The position numbers and the translations under genes were made by a program. The notes under the pieces were generated by a model. That model had not been told where the DNA came from, did not search any database, and saw nothing but the letters and a program-made list of their open reading frames with translations. A stretch of DNA of 8,749 nucleotides from Clostridiales bacterium (lineage in GTDB: Bacteria; Bacillota; Clostridia; Christensenellales; Aristaeellaceae): positions 1-8,749 of the forward strand of contig SFFC01000097.1 of NCBI GenBank assembly GCA_004556985.1. The letters run 5' to 3'. Of the stretch, positions 1 to 5,965 are shown piece by piece (positions within the stretch are counted from its first letter, which is position 1; each line of letters starts with the position of its first letter).

Positions 1-77
1 TGCCGCCGCGCGTTGACATGCACGACGCGTACAAGCCTGCCAAGAAGCCGCAGAAGCCGGGGAGAAGGCCCAAATGA
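1..77 (+). CDS. 3' end of an unidentified upstream gene (partial)
   Basis: Frame 3 is open from the left edge and stops at TGA 75-77. The visible 24 residues end in a strongly basic, proline-rich tail (KPAKKPQKPGRRPK). The stop overlaps the next start in an ATGA arrangement (74-77), the usual sign of translational coupling, and the SD-like GGAGAAGG of the next gene lies inside this coding end. Too little is visible to name the product. A cytoplasmic basic tail on a membrane or glycosyltransferase protein would suit the neighbour, but that is a guess. The main support is the coupled overlap; the frame itself is short enough to be open by chance. Confidence 0.45.
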   Translation, partial: PPRVDMHDAYKPAKKPQKPGRRPK

Positions 78-1354
78 CCGACACACTTCGTGCATGGCTG
101 CCCGACGCTGCGGCGTGGGCGTCTGTCGCGCTGATGGGCGTTTGCGGCCTGCGGCTGCTGGGGCGACTGATCCGCGTGCTGCGCGGGCAGGAGGACGCCT
201 TCATGCCGGCGAAGGCAGCGGACGGAGAAGCGGGCCGGGCGCCGGTGCGTGCGCTGCTGGCGGCGGCCGGGGCCGCGCTGCTCAGCCGGGCGCTGATCTA
301 TCTGCTCGCCTACGCGATGCGCCGGGCGATGGGCGATCCGGGCGGCTTTTTTGAGACGCTGCCCGCGCTGTGGGTGCATTGGGATACCCGGCATTATACT
401 GGCATCGCGCTGGAGGGCTATACGGCGGTCGGCGACGAGCGGCTCAGGCTCGTCTTCTTCCCGCTGTATCCGCTGCTGATGCGCGTGCTTTCGCCGCTGA
501 CGGGCGGGAACGTCTTTTTCGCCGGGCTGCTGATTTCGCTGGCCTGCACAGCAGCGGCCTCCGCGCTGCTGTGCAGCCTGGCGTATGAAACATACGGCGC
601 GCGGGCGGCGAGGCTCTCCGTCGCCTATCTGCTGCTCAGCCCGATGAGCGTGTTTCTGAACTGCTGCTATACGGAGGCACTCTTTCTCTGTCTGACGCTG
701 TCCGTGCTGCTGCTGTTGCGCCGGGGCCGGCCTTGGCTGGCGGCGCTGTGCGGTATGGGCGCGGCGCTGACGCGGATGCCCGGCGTGATCATCGCGGGGC
801 TGTTTCTCATTGAGCTGCTCGCCGGGATTCCGAAGGGGCGCTTCAATCTGCGCGCCGTGCTGCGCTGCGCGGGGCAGATGCTGATCGTATTCTCGGGGCT
901 GCTCGTCTACTGGGCGATCAACTGGATCGTCACCGGCGATCCGATGATGTACATGACCTATCAGCGGGAGAACTGGTTTCAGGAGCCCGGCACCTTCTGG
1001 GGCTCCGTCTCCAACACCGTGTATTACCTGCTGGGCAGCCTGGAGGAGGGGGATTGGTTCTTCTCCTGGGGCGCGCAGTTGGCGGCAATGGCCTTCGTCT
1101 TCCTGCTGCTCGTGTTTCGCTCGGATGCGCTGCCGTTTGACTGGGCGGCATACAGCTTTGTCTATGTCGCTGTCGTGCTTGCACCGACCTGGCTGCTCTC
1201 AGGTCCGCGCTATCTGTTCGCGCTCGCGCCGCTGCCCATGCTCAAGTCGCGGATGTTCAGCGGGAGGGGAGCCCATGCGGCGGCCCTGGCGCTGAGTGCG
1301 GCGCTGCTCGTGCTCTTTACCTTCGGCTATACGATCGCCGTCGAGGTGCTCTGA
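74..1354 (+). CDS. PIG-V-like GT-C membrane mannosyltransferase family protein
   Basis: This is a 426-residue polytopic membrane protein. Hydrophobic helices are spread along its length (about residues 12-35, 58-82, 145-172, 181-216, 221-250, 262-287, 332-348, 358-376, 400-424). Sequence hallmarks match the bacterial relatives of GPI mannosyltransferase 2 (PIG-V, Pfam Mannosyl_trans2). They are an acidic WD pair with a following HY in the first outer loop (W103, D104, H107, Y108), FFPLYP at 128-133, YTEALF at 199-204, TRMPG near 233-237 and GPRYLFALAP near 377-386. GT-C enzymes of this kind transfer a sugar from a lipid-phosphate-linked donor to an acceptor outside the membrane, with the loop aspartate as likely catalytic residue. 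The bacterial substrates are mostly unknown, so mannose is only a family label. The ATG at 74 is chosen because GGAGAAGG lies about 5 bases upstream and the start overlaps the previous stop. The family call is firm; the exact reaction is not known. Confidence 0.85.
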   Translation: MTDTLRAWLPDAAAWASVALMGVCGLRLLGRLIRVLRGQEDAFMPAKAADGEAGRAPVRALLAAAGAALLSRALIYLLAYAMRRAMGDPGGFFETLPALWVHWDTRHYTGIALEGYTAVGDERLRLVFFPLYPLLMRVLSPLTGGNVFFAGLLISLACTAAASALLCSLAYETYGARAARLSVAYLLLSPMSVFLNCCYTEALFLCLTLSVLLLLRRGRPWLAALCGMGAALTRMPGVIIAGLFLIELLAGIPKGRFNLRAVLRCAGQMLIVFSGLLVYWAINWIVTGDPMMYMTYQRENWFQEPGTFWGSVSNTVYYLLGSLEEGDWFFSWGAQLAAMAFVFLLLVFRSDALPFDWAAYSFVYVAVVLAPTWLLSGPRYLFALAPLPMLKSRMFSGRGAHAAALALSAALLVLFTFGYTIAVEVL

Positions 1355-1380
1355 GCCGGGCACGGGATATTGACACATAA

Positions 1381-1390
1381 AAGGAAGGAA
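1381..1390 (+). promoter_or_regulatory. Ribosome binding site fixing the VTT gene start at 1394
   Basis: AAGGAAGGAA sits 3 bases before ATG 1394 (the GGAAGG core is about 4-6 bases away). A longer in-frame reading from a TTG at 1370 would add eight residues but would place this SD inside the coding sequence and has no SD of its own. The ATG is therefore preferred. Confidence 0.7.
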
Positions 1391-1393
1391 ACC

Positions 1394-2158
1394 ATGAGAC
1401 CAAACGACAGACGCGGAAGGCGGGCCCGGCGGGTGCTGCTCCTTCTCGCGGTGCTGGCGGCGCTTGCGGCCGTGCTGCTCGCGCTCTGGCGCGGAGGCTG
1501 GCTGGAGAAGCTCGGCTCCGTGGAGGAGCTTCGCGCGCTCATCGACCGCACGGGCGCCTGGGCCGGCGTCGTGTATTTTCTGCTCCAGATGATGACCGTC
1601 ATCCTCGCGCCGATTCCCAGCAACGTGACGATGATGGCGGGCGCGCTGGCGCTCGGCTTTTGGGAAGCGGTCTTTTTGGGCGTACTGGCGGTACTGGCGG
1701 GCTCGATGATCATGTTCAGCGCGGCCAGAAGGCTCGGGCGGGACGCCGTGCAGCGCTTTGTCGACCGGAGCGTGATGGAAAAATACCTGCCCGTCATCGA
1801 GGAAAAGCAGGACATGTTCCTCTTTTTGACGCTGCTCTTCCCGTTTTTCCCCGACGACATGCTGTGCATCCTCGCCGGGCTGACGACGATCCCGCTGCGG
1901 CGCTTCGCCGCGATCATGGCGCTGGCCAGGCCATGGGGCCTCGTCTTCGCCGCGCTCGTGGGCAGCGGCGCGATTGCGATGCCCGCCTGGGCCTGGGCCG
2001 TGCTGGCCGTGCCGATGGCTGCCGTCTTCTATCTGATGATGAAGCACAGCGCGGCGATCGAGGACAGGCTCTTTCGCGCTTGCCGCAGAATCAGCGGGCG
2101 CGGAAAGAAAAAAGGAGCTGCCTCCTCCGGGACGCCCTCTGCGGAGGGCAAGGCCTGA
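1394..2158 (+). CDS. TVP38/TMEM64 family (VTT domain) membrane protein
   Basis: The 254-residue product has a short basic N-terminus, a first membrane helix (about residues 13-31) and then a VTT/SNARE-associated (DedA-related) domain at about 55-190. Typical marks are APIPSN followed by a glycine-rich helix (72-103), the FSAARRLGR turn (108-116), the re-entrant LFPFFPDD segment (148-155) followed by an AGLT helix, and a final helix near 197-216. The C-terminus is a lysine/arginine-rich cytoplasmic tail. Members of this superfamily (DedA, TMEM41B, VMP1) are linked to lipid scrambling or undecaprenyl-phosphate recycling. The PDD form is common in Clostridia proteins annotated only as TVP38/TMEM64. 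The gene follows the GT-C enzyme by 39 bases. A lipid carrier flipping role alongside that enzyme is plausible but inferred. The 3' end contains a GC hairpin (GCCCTC/GAGGGC, 2134-2149) without a T-run, so it is not a terminator. Confidence 0.85.
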   Translation: MRPNDRRGRRARRVLLLLAVLAALAAVLLALWRGGWLEKLGSVEELRALIDRTGAWAGVVYFLLQMMTVILAPIPSNVTMMAGALALGFWEAVFLGVLAVLAGSMIMFSAARRLGRDAVQRFVDRSVMEKYLPVIEEKQDMFLFLTLLFPFFPDDMLCILAGLTTIPLRRFAAIMALARPWGLVFAALVGSGAIAMPAWAWAVLAVPMAAVFYLMMKHSAAIEDRLFRACRRISGRGKKKGAASSGTPSAEGKA

Positions 2159-2170
2159 GCCGCAAAAAAC

Positions 2171-2200
2171 GACAACCCATGCTTACCCGTGACAACCCAT
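2171..2200 (+). repeat. Short direct repeat GACAACCCAT before the dehydrogenase gene
   Basis: The ten bases GACAACCCAT occur exactly at 2171-2180 and 2191-2200, one start 20 bases (about two helical turns) after the other. The second copy directly abuts the AAGGAGG ribosome binding site of the next gene. The spacing could suit a regulator binding one face of DNA, or the repeat could be a small duplication. No promoter is evident in this 56-base gap. Confidence 0.5.
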
Positions 2201-2214
2201 AAGGAGGAAACGAC

Positions 2215-3225
2215 ATGCTGATTGTCACCTATGAGCAGGCCGTCGAGGCCATGGAGCGCGGGCTCCTTCGCTATATGCCCGGGGACAAGGCCCATCGCTT
2301 TGCCGAGATCTTCGCGGGGAATTCCTGCGACGGCGTCCACAGCCACGGTATGAACCGCTACCCGCGCTATCTGAGCGACATGGACAGCGGCCTTTGCGAC
2401 CGCAGCATCACCGAGGCGGAGCGCGTCTCCGGCATCGGCGGTCTGGAGGTCTGGGACGCGCATTTCGGCGTCGGCCCGCTGATCGCCGAGCAGGTCACGC
2501 GCCGGGCCATCGAGCTGGCGAAGACCCACGGCGTCGCCTGCATCGCGCTGCGCAACAACAGCCACTGGCTGCGCGCCGGCCGCTATGGTCTGATGATGGC
2601 CGATGCGGGCATGGCCGGATTGTGCTTTACGAACACCTGCATGAACCTGACGGCCTACGGCGCCAAGCAGCCCTCCGTGGGCAACAACCCCGTGACCATC
2701 GCGCTGCCGCGCAAGCGGGGCAGCCTTGTCATGGACATGGCCGTCAGCCAGTATGCCTACGGCAAGCTCGAGATCATGGCGCAGAAGGGCGAGATGCTCG
2801 ACAGCCCCATCGGCTACGACACCCGGGGCGAGCTGACCTGCGACCCGGGCGAAATCTGCAAAAGCGGCCTGATGCTGCCGATGGCCCAGTGGAAGGGCAG
2901 CGCGCTCTCGATCATGCTCGACATGCTCGCCTCGACGCTCTCCCTGGGGCGCACGGCGCTTGAGATCGGCAAGCCGGAGGACGGCGAGCGCGGCATGAGC
3001 CAGGTGTTCATCTGCATCAACTACGCGGCGCTGGTCGATGCAGACGAGGCCGACGCGCAGATCGAGGAGACGATCGCCTTCCTGGGCAGCCTCAAGCCCG
3101 CGCAGGGCGGACGGGGCGTGCACGCGCCGGGCGAAAACCTGCCCGCCGTGCGCGAAAGGAATATGCGCGAGGGCATCCCCGTCACAGAGGCGACATGGGA
3201 GAAAATCCTCGCCGCAGGGAAATAA
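2215..3225 (+). CDS. dlgD: Ldh-family NAD(P)H oxidoreductase, YiaK-like 2,3-diketo-L-gulonate reductase
   Basis: The 336-residue protein belongs to the malate/L-lactate/ureidoglycolate dehydrogenase (Ldh_2) family, which uses an unusual NAD(P)H fold unrelated to Rossmann dehydrogenases. It resembles E. coli YiaK (DlgD), which reduces 2,3-diketo-L-gulonate to 3-keto-L-gulonate with NADH, throughout its length. Shared features include VHSHGMNRYPRY with the catalytic proton-donor histidine at residue 44, WDAHFGVG near 80-87, ALRNNSHW at 111-118, YGAKQPSVGNNP at 148-159, MDMAVSQYAYG near 173-183 and WKGSALSIMLDM at 226-237. Length is normal for the family. AAGGAGG lies about 7 bases before ATG 2215. 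There are no other yia-type ascorbate/gulonate genes nearby, so the physiological substrate could be another 2-keto acid or keto-sugar acid. Family certain, YiaK subgroup likely, substrate inferred. Confidence 0.88.
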   Translation: MLIVTYEQAVEAMERGLLRYMPGDKAHRFAEIFAGNSCDGVHSHGMNRYPRYLSDMDSGLCDRSITEAERVSGIGGLEVWDAHFGVGPLIAEQVTRRAIELAKTHGVACIALRNNSHWLRAGRYGLMMADAGMAGLCFTNTCMNLTAYGAKQPSVGNNPVTIALPRKRGSLVMDMAVSQYAYGKLEIMAQKGEMLDSPIGYDTRGELTCDPGEICKSGLMLPMAQWKGSALSIMLDMLASTLSLGRTALEIGKPEDGERGMSQVFICINYAALVDADEADAQIEETIAFLGSLKPAQGGRGVHAPGENLPAVRERNMREGIPVTEATWEKILAAGK

Positions 3226-3270
3226 TTTGCTGCATTATTTAGTAAATTGATAGGCAATCGTGTCCTGAAC

Positions 3271-3291
3271 TGGAAGAATTTTTTTGTTCCA
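3271..3291. other. AT-rich imperfect dyad upstream of the regulator promoter
   Basis: TGGAA at 3271-3275 is mirrored by TTCCA at 3287-3291. An inner AA/TT pairing and a T-run lie between them, giving seven base pairs with one G-G mismatch around a T-rich centre. It sits about 27 bases upstream of the -35 element in an AT-rich stretch (3226-3350) that contrasts with the GC-rich genes. It could be an activator site, or the weak end of the preceding transcript; neither is demonstrated. Confidence 0.3.
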
Positions 3292-3317
3292 TTCGCGTAT
3301 GAAATCTGTTTTTTGAC

Positions 3318-3346
3318 TTGACAGACTGTGTAAAAGCATGTATGAT
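3318..3346 (+). promoter_or_regulatory. Strong sigma-A/sigma-70 type promoter
   Basis: A perfect -35 TTGACA (3318-3323), a 17-base spacer (3324-3340) and TATGAT (3341-3346, five of six consensus bases) form a near-ideal housekeeping promoter. Transcription would start around 3352-3354, inside the first operator-like dyad. It reads towards the small regulator gene at 3422. Because no clear promoter precedes the binding-protein gene, it may also drive the transport operon. Confidence 0.85.
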
Positions 3347-3351
3347 GTAAT

Positions 3352-3368
3352 GGTTAATCCGCTTAACC
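3352..3368. promoter_or_regulatory. Operator-like dyad 1 (GGTTAA-TCCGC-TTAACC)
   Basis: GGTTAA (3352-3357) and TTAACC (3363-3368) are perfect inverted halves around five bases, for a total of 17 bases. The site covers the predicted transcription start of the promoter at 3318-3346, where a bound protein would block initiation. A 17-base odd-centred dyad is the size of Cro/CI-type operators, and the next gene encodes such a protein. Confidence 0.75.
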
Positions 3369-3382
3369 GAATGCGGCATGCA

Positions 3383-3399
3383 GGTGAATTCGTTTAACC
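3383..3399. promoter_or_regulatory. Operator-like dyad 2 (GGTGAA-TTCGT-TTAACC)
   Basis: GGTGAA (3383-3388) and TTAACC (3394-3399) repeat the layout of dyad 1 with one mismatch in the left half. CG falls at the same internal position in both sites. Equivalent positions are 31 bases apart, about three helical turns, so two dimers could bind the same DNA face. It lies in the untranslated leader between the predicted start of transcription and the ribosome binding site. Confidence 0.7.
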
Positions 3400-3421
3400 A
3401 GCGAAGCGAAATGGAGGGGCC

Positions 3422-3649
3422 ATGAGACAGACGAGCGAGATCACGCCGTTCGGGCGCAGGGTGAAAATCCGCCTGCTCGAAATGAATATGGATGCGCGCG
3501 AACTCGCCCGCCGCGTTGGCACGAGCCCCGTTCAGATCAGCCGCATTCTGCATGGCAAGCGCCCCGGGCGCGAGCAGATTCCCCGCATCGCGCAGGTGCT
3601 GGGCATCGAGGTGGATGACACGGAAAAGGATGAGGAGAAGAACGCCTGA
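3422..3649 (+). CDS. Small Cro/CI-type (XRE) helix-turn-helix regulator
   Basis: This is a 75-residue protein that is essentially one HTH domain followed by an acidic/charged tail (DDTEKDEEKNA). The first helix begins near FGRRVK (10-15), the turn motif is ELARRVGTSPVQISRIL (27-43) and the last helices span about 51-61, ending in LGIEVDD. That is the classic Cro/CI-like five-helix layout with no ligand or dimerisation domain. Similar stand-alone proteins occur in Clostridia chromosomes and phages. GGAGGGG lies immediately upstream (3413-3419). The gene follows a strong promoter overlapped by two matching dyads, which fits autoregulation. It precedes the binding-protein gene by 109 bases with no clear promoter or terminator in between, so it may control the transport operon. 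Function as a DNA-binding protein is firm; its targets are inferred. No integrase or other phage gene is near. Confidence 0.85.
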   Translation: MRQTSEITPFGRRVKIRLLEMNMDARELARRVGTSPVQISRILHGKRPGREQIPRIAQVLGIEVDDTEKDEEKNA

Positions 3650-3707
3650 AGCATTCCGGGGAACCGGGACTGCCTGGGGCATTCTTTGTCAAGGGGTATA
3701 TTTTGAT

Positions 3708-3722
3708 GCGGGTCCGTCCCGC
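3708..3722 (+). other. Small hairpin in the leader of the binding-protein gene
   Basis: GCGGG (3708-3712) and CCCGC (3718-3722) flank TCCGT, giving a five-base-pair GC stem followed by an AT-rich stretch and then the AAGGAGGG ribosome binding site at 3743-3750. There is no T-run directly after the stem, so it is not a standard terminator. It may protect the 5' end of the message or be incidental. Confidence 0.35.
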
Positions 3723-3758
3723 GGATAGATATAAATTATTATAAGGAGGGTTTTTTCC

Positions 3759-5654
3759 ATGAAGAAGATTCTTTCTCTGGTTCTGGCTGTCGCCATGCTC
3801 CTGTCTGTGGGCGTCGTGGCGTTTGCCGAGGACACCATCGAGAAAGGCACCATCGTCTACGGTGCTTCCACCGAGATCGGCGGCGACTTCGCGCCGAGCG
3901 CCTGGTGGACCAACAATGCTACGGACAACATGATCCGTAAGATGATCAACGATTATTCGCCGATTACCACCAACCAGGGCGGCGAATACGTTCTCAACGA
4001 GACCGTCGCCGAGTCTGTCACCGGCGAGATGAATCCCGACGGCAGCAAGACGTTCACCGTCAAGATCAACGAGGGTCTCGTTTATAACAACGGCGAGCCG
4101 ATCACCGCGAAGGACTTCGTCTGGGCGAGCGTCTTCTCCTGCTCCCAGACCGCGACCGATCTGGGCACCATGCTCACCGGCTATCAGACCTATGTCGGCG
4201 GCCAGGCGTATCATGACGGCGAGGCGGCCTGCGTTTCCGGCATCCGCCTGATCGACGATTACACCTACTCCGTCACCATCGTGGCCGACAAGATCCCCTA
4301 CTTCTTCGACATCGCCTATGTGGCCGACCTCGCCCTGAACATGAACTACTGGCTGGGCGACGCCGTCGAGCTCAAGGACGACGGCGAGGGCTGCTACATC
4401 GAGGGCCTGAGCAAGGAAGCTGTCGAGAAGCAGCTCGAGTATGCCCGCTTCGACGGCAGCGAGACCCGCGTCTCCGCCGGCCCGTACAACCTGGTCAACT
4501 TTGACAAGGGCGCGCTTCAGGCGACCTTCGTCAAGAACGAGAACTACGCCGGCAACTTCGAGGGCCAGATCCCTGAGATCGAGAAGATCGTCATCGTGAA
4601 GGCGGAGGACGCGACCTGGGCCGACCAGATCAAGACCGGCGCGTTCAACTTCTACGATCAGATTATCGATGGCAGCCAGATCAACACCGCGATGGATATC
4701 ATCGAAGAGGGCGGCTTTGACTACGTCCAGTTCGACCGCGCGGGCTACGGCAAGATTCAGTTCCAGTGCGACTTCGGCCCGACCCAGTTCAAGGCTGTCC
4801 GTCAGGCGATCGCCATGCTGCTGGATCGCAATGAGTTTGCGAACACCTTCTGCCAGGGCTGGGGCGGCGTCGTCAATGGCCCGTATGGCACCGGCCTTTG
4901 GCAGTATGAGGAGGCCGAGGAGTGGCTCGACGAGACCCTGAACACCTATGACTACGATCCGGAAGGCGCTGTGGAGCTGCTGATCGCCGACGGCTGGATC
5001 TATGACGAGACCGGCGCCGAGTGGACCGAGGGCCACATCCGTCACAAGAAGGTCGAGGTCAGCGAGGCCGGCTCCTATGCGCACAACGTGACGCTCGACG
5101 ACGGTACCATCCTGATGCCGCTGATCATCGAGTGGTCTTCCTCCGAGGGCAACCCGGTGTCCGAGCTGCTGAGCGTCATGCTGGCCCAGGGCGAGCAGAC
5201 CGCGGCCGCGGGCATCAAGATCAACCAGAACGTCATGACCTTCACTGAGCTGATCAACTACCTCTATCGTGACGCGTCCCAGGGCGACAAGTACGCCGTG
5301 CCGACCTACGGCATGTTCAACCTCGCCTCCGCCTTCCCGGTTGGCTACACCCCGGCTTATGAGTGGACCACCGATCCGGATCTGGTTGCGGCTGGCTGGA
5401 ACACCAACTTCCTCTTCAACAACACGCTCGATACCCTCTCCATGGACATGACCTACGACGTCGAAGCCGGCGACAACGAGCTGTTCATGACCTATTGGAA
5501 GGCGTACCAGATGGTCTGGAACGAGCTGCTGCCGGATATCCCGCTGTATGCGAACGTGCTCATCACGATGTATCCGGATTGGCTGGAGGGCTACGAGCAG
5601 ACCGCTCTGTGGGACTTCAACCAGGCGATCCTCTACTGCACCGTCGCTGAGTAA
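3759..5654 (+). CDS. Family 5 ABC transporter substrate-binding protein (oligopeptide/dipeptide type), non-lipoprotein
   Basis: The 631-residue product is an extracytoplasmic solute-binding protein (SBP_bac_5, the OppA/DppA class) that delivers ligands, often peptides, to the membrane permeases encoded next. A signal peptide runs from MKK through a hydrophobic core to AFA-ED, with cleavage likely after A23. Family marks in order are NNGEPITAKDF (110-120), SAGPYNLVNF (239-248) followed by KNENYAGN, VRQAIAMLLDRNEF (347-360), YDPEGAVELL (399-408) and LLPDIPLYANV (590-600). The length is at the upper end for the family. Oddly, there is no cysteine at the end of the signal peptide, so the usual lipoprotein anchor of Gram-positive binding proteins is absent. 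AAGGAGGG lies 8 bases before ATG 3759. Codon choice is markedly uniform (GGC, GAC, ATC, AAC), fitting high expression. The ligand cannot be read from the sequence. Confidence 0.93.
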   Translation: MKKILSLVLAVAMLLSVGVVAFAEDTIEKGTIVYGASTEIGGDFAPSAWWTNNATDNMIRKMINDYSPITTNQGGEYVLNETVAESVTGEMNPDGSKTFTVKINEGLVYNNGEPITAKDFVWASVFSCSQTATDLGTMLTGYQTYVGGQAYHDGEAACVSGIRLIDDYTYSVTIVADKIPYFFDIAYVADLALNMNYWLGDAVELKDDGEGCYIEGLSKEAVEKQLEYARFDGSETRVSAGPYNLVNFDKGALQATFVKNENYAGNFEGQIPEIEKIVIVKAEDATWADQIKTGAFNFYDQIIDGSQINTAMDIIEEGGFDYVQFDRAGYGKIQFQCDFGPTQFKAVRQAIAMLLDRNEFANTFCQGWGGVVNGPYGTGLWQYEEAEEWLDETLNTYDYDPEGAVELLIADGWIYDETGAEWTEGHIRHKKVEVSEAGSYAHNVTLDDGTILMPLIIEWSSSEGNPVSELLSVMLAQGEQTAAAGIKINQNVMTFTELINYLYRDASQGDKYAVPTYGMFNLASAFPVGYTPAYEWTTDPDLVAAGWNTNFLFNNTLDTLSMDMTYDVEAGDNELFMTYWKAYQMVWNELLPDIPLYANVLITMYPDWLEGYEQTALWDFNQAILYCTVAE

Positions 5655-5667
5655 GCACAGACCCTAA

Positions 5668-5684
5668 ACCGGCATGATGCCGGT
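5668..5684 (+). other. Hairpin just after the binding-protein stop codon
   Basis: ACCGGCAT and ATGCCGGT are perfect inverted halves around one base; as RNA this gives a six-pair ACCGGC/GCCGGT stem with a five-base loop. It starts 14 bases after the stop and has no T-run. It could act as a 3' stabilising structure for the abundant binding-protein message, or be a protein-binding dyad. Confidence 0.45.
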
Positions 5685-5771
5685 GGCATTTCCGACGAAG
5701 TGATGGTTGTCCATTTGCTTTGTGCCCGAGACCGGAGCCTTGCAGATGAACTTACAGAGTAAAGACAGCTT

Positions 5772-5806
5772 GAGGGCGGGCGCTGCGCCCGCCCTCTCTG
5801 CTTTTT
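5772..5806 (+). terminator. Strong intrinsic terminator / attenuator within the transport operon
   Basis: GAGGGCGGGCG (5772-5782) pairs perfectly with CGCCCGCCCTC (5786-5796) around a three-base CTG loop, giving an 11-pair GC-rich stem. It is followed by TCTGCTTTTT (5797-5806). The tract is interrupted near the stem but ends in five T. It lies 117 bases after the binding-protein stop and before the permease genes. That is the common arrangement for making far more binding protein than permease by partial termination. Confidence 0.85.
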
Positions 5807-5835
5807 CAGCTGTTCCCGTGGCCTGAGGTCAACGG

Positions 5836-5856
5836 GACAAGGGCTGTGCCCTTGTC
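5836..5856 (+). repeat. Nine-pair inverted repeat in the permease leader
   Basis: GACAAGGGC (5836-5844) and GCCCTTGTC (5848-5856) are exact inverted halves around TGT. No T-run follows. The right half is part of TTGTCAAGGGG (5853-5863), which also occurs at 3686-3696 ahead of the binding-protein gene, so this may be part of a dispersed intergenic repeat or a shared binding site. Confidence 0.5.
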
Positions 5857-5951
5857 AAGGGGCGTGTTCTGCCGCGCGAAGAAAGGCAGAGCCCTTGTTC
5901 CAAAGGGGGAACGAAAAAGAACGGCCCAAAGGGCAGAATCTACCGAAAAAG

Positions 5952-5956
5952 AGAGG
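5952..5956 (+). promoter_or_regulatory. Ribosome binding site choosing the permease start at 5966
   Basis: AGAGG ends 9 bases before ATG 5966, giving a protein that begins MGKYIAKRIGYM, as is usual for this family. The in-frame ATG at 5957 touches the AGAGG with no spacer, and the frame open further upstream (from 5846) would translate the structured leader. 5966 is therefore preferred; 5957 would add only three residues. Confidence 0.6.
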
Positions 5957-5965
5957 ATGGATGAG

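Larger units (their letters stand above)
5655..5965 (+). other. Structured 311-base leader between binding-protein and permease genes
   Basis: No supportable gene lies here; short open frames such as the one from 5703 lack a ribosome binding site. The stretch instead holds four inverted repeats. They are ACCGGC/GCCGGT at 5668-5684, the strong terminator at 5772-5806, a nine-pair GACAAGGGC/GCCCTTGTC hairpin at 5836-5856 and GTTCC/GGAAC at 5897-5912. GCCCTTGT recurs at 5848 and 5891. No good promoter is visible after the terminator, so the permeases probably depend on read-through. Confidence 0.6.

Noticed and set aside
2134..2149. Hairpin GCCCTC/GAGGGC at the end of the VTT gene as a terminator
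   Set aside because: It lies inside the coding sequence and is followed by A-rich rather than T-rich sequence, so it lacks the terminator signature.
1199..3123. Minus-strand open frames of 282 and 364 codons opposite the VTT and dehydrogenase genes
   Set aside because: His/Arg/Gln/Ala-rich antisense shadows of well-supported + strand genes, with no recognisable family.
3703..3731. Possible promoter TTGATG-N17-TAGATA before the binding-protein gene
   Set aside because: Only four of six and three of six consensus bases match, and the spacer contains a GC hairpin; the TATAAA at 3730 would start transcription on top of the ribosome binding site. Too weak to annotate.
3537..5084. 515-codon open frame on the minus strand
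   Set aside because: Antisense shadow of the binding-protein gene and the HTH gene; the composition (D, V, L, G, A rich) reflects the sense-strand codon bias and no motif is recognisable.
5703..5762. Short open frame of about 19 codons in the permease leader
   Set aside because: There is no plausible ribosome binding site and no recognisable product; a leader peptide cannot be supported.
5846..5965. N-terminal extension of the B permease by 40 residues
   Set aside because: It would translate the hairpin-rich leader into a basic, charged segment unlike any OppB/DppB start. A properly spaced SD supports ATG 5966.
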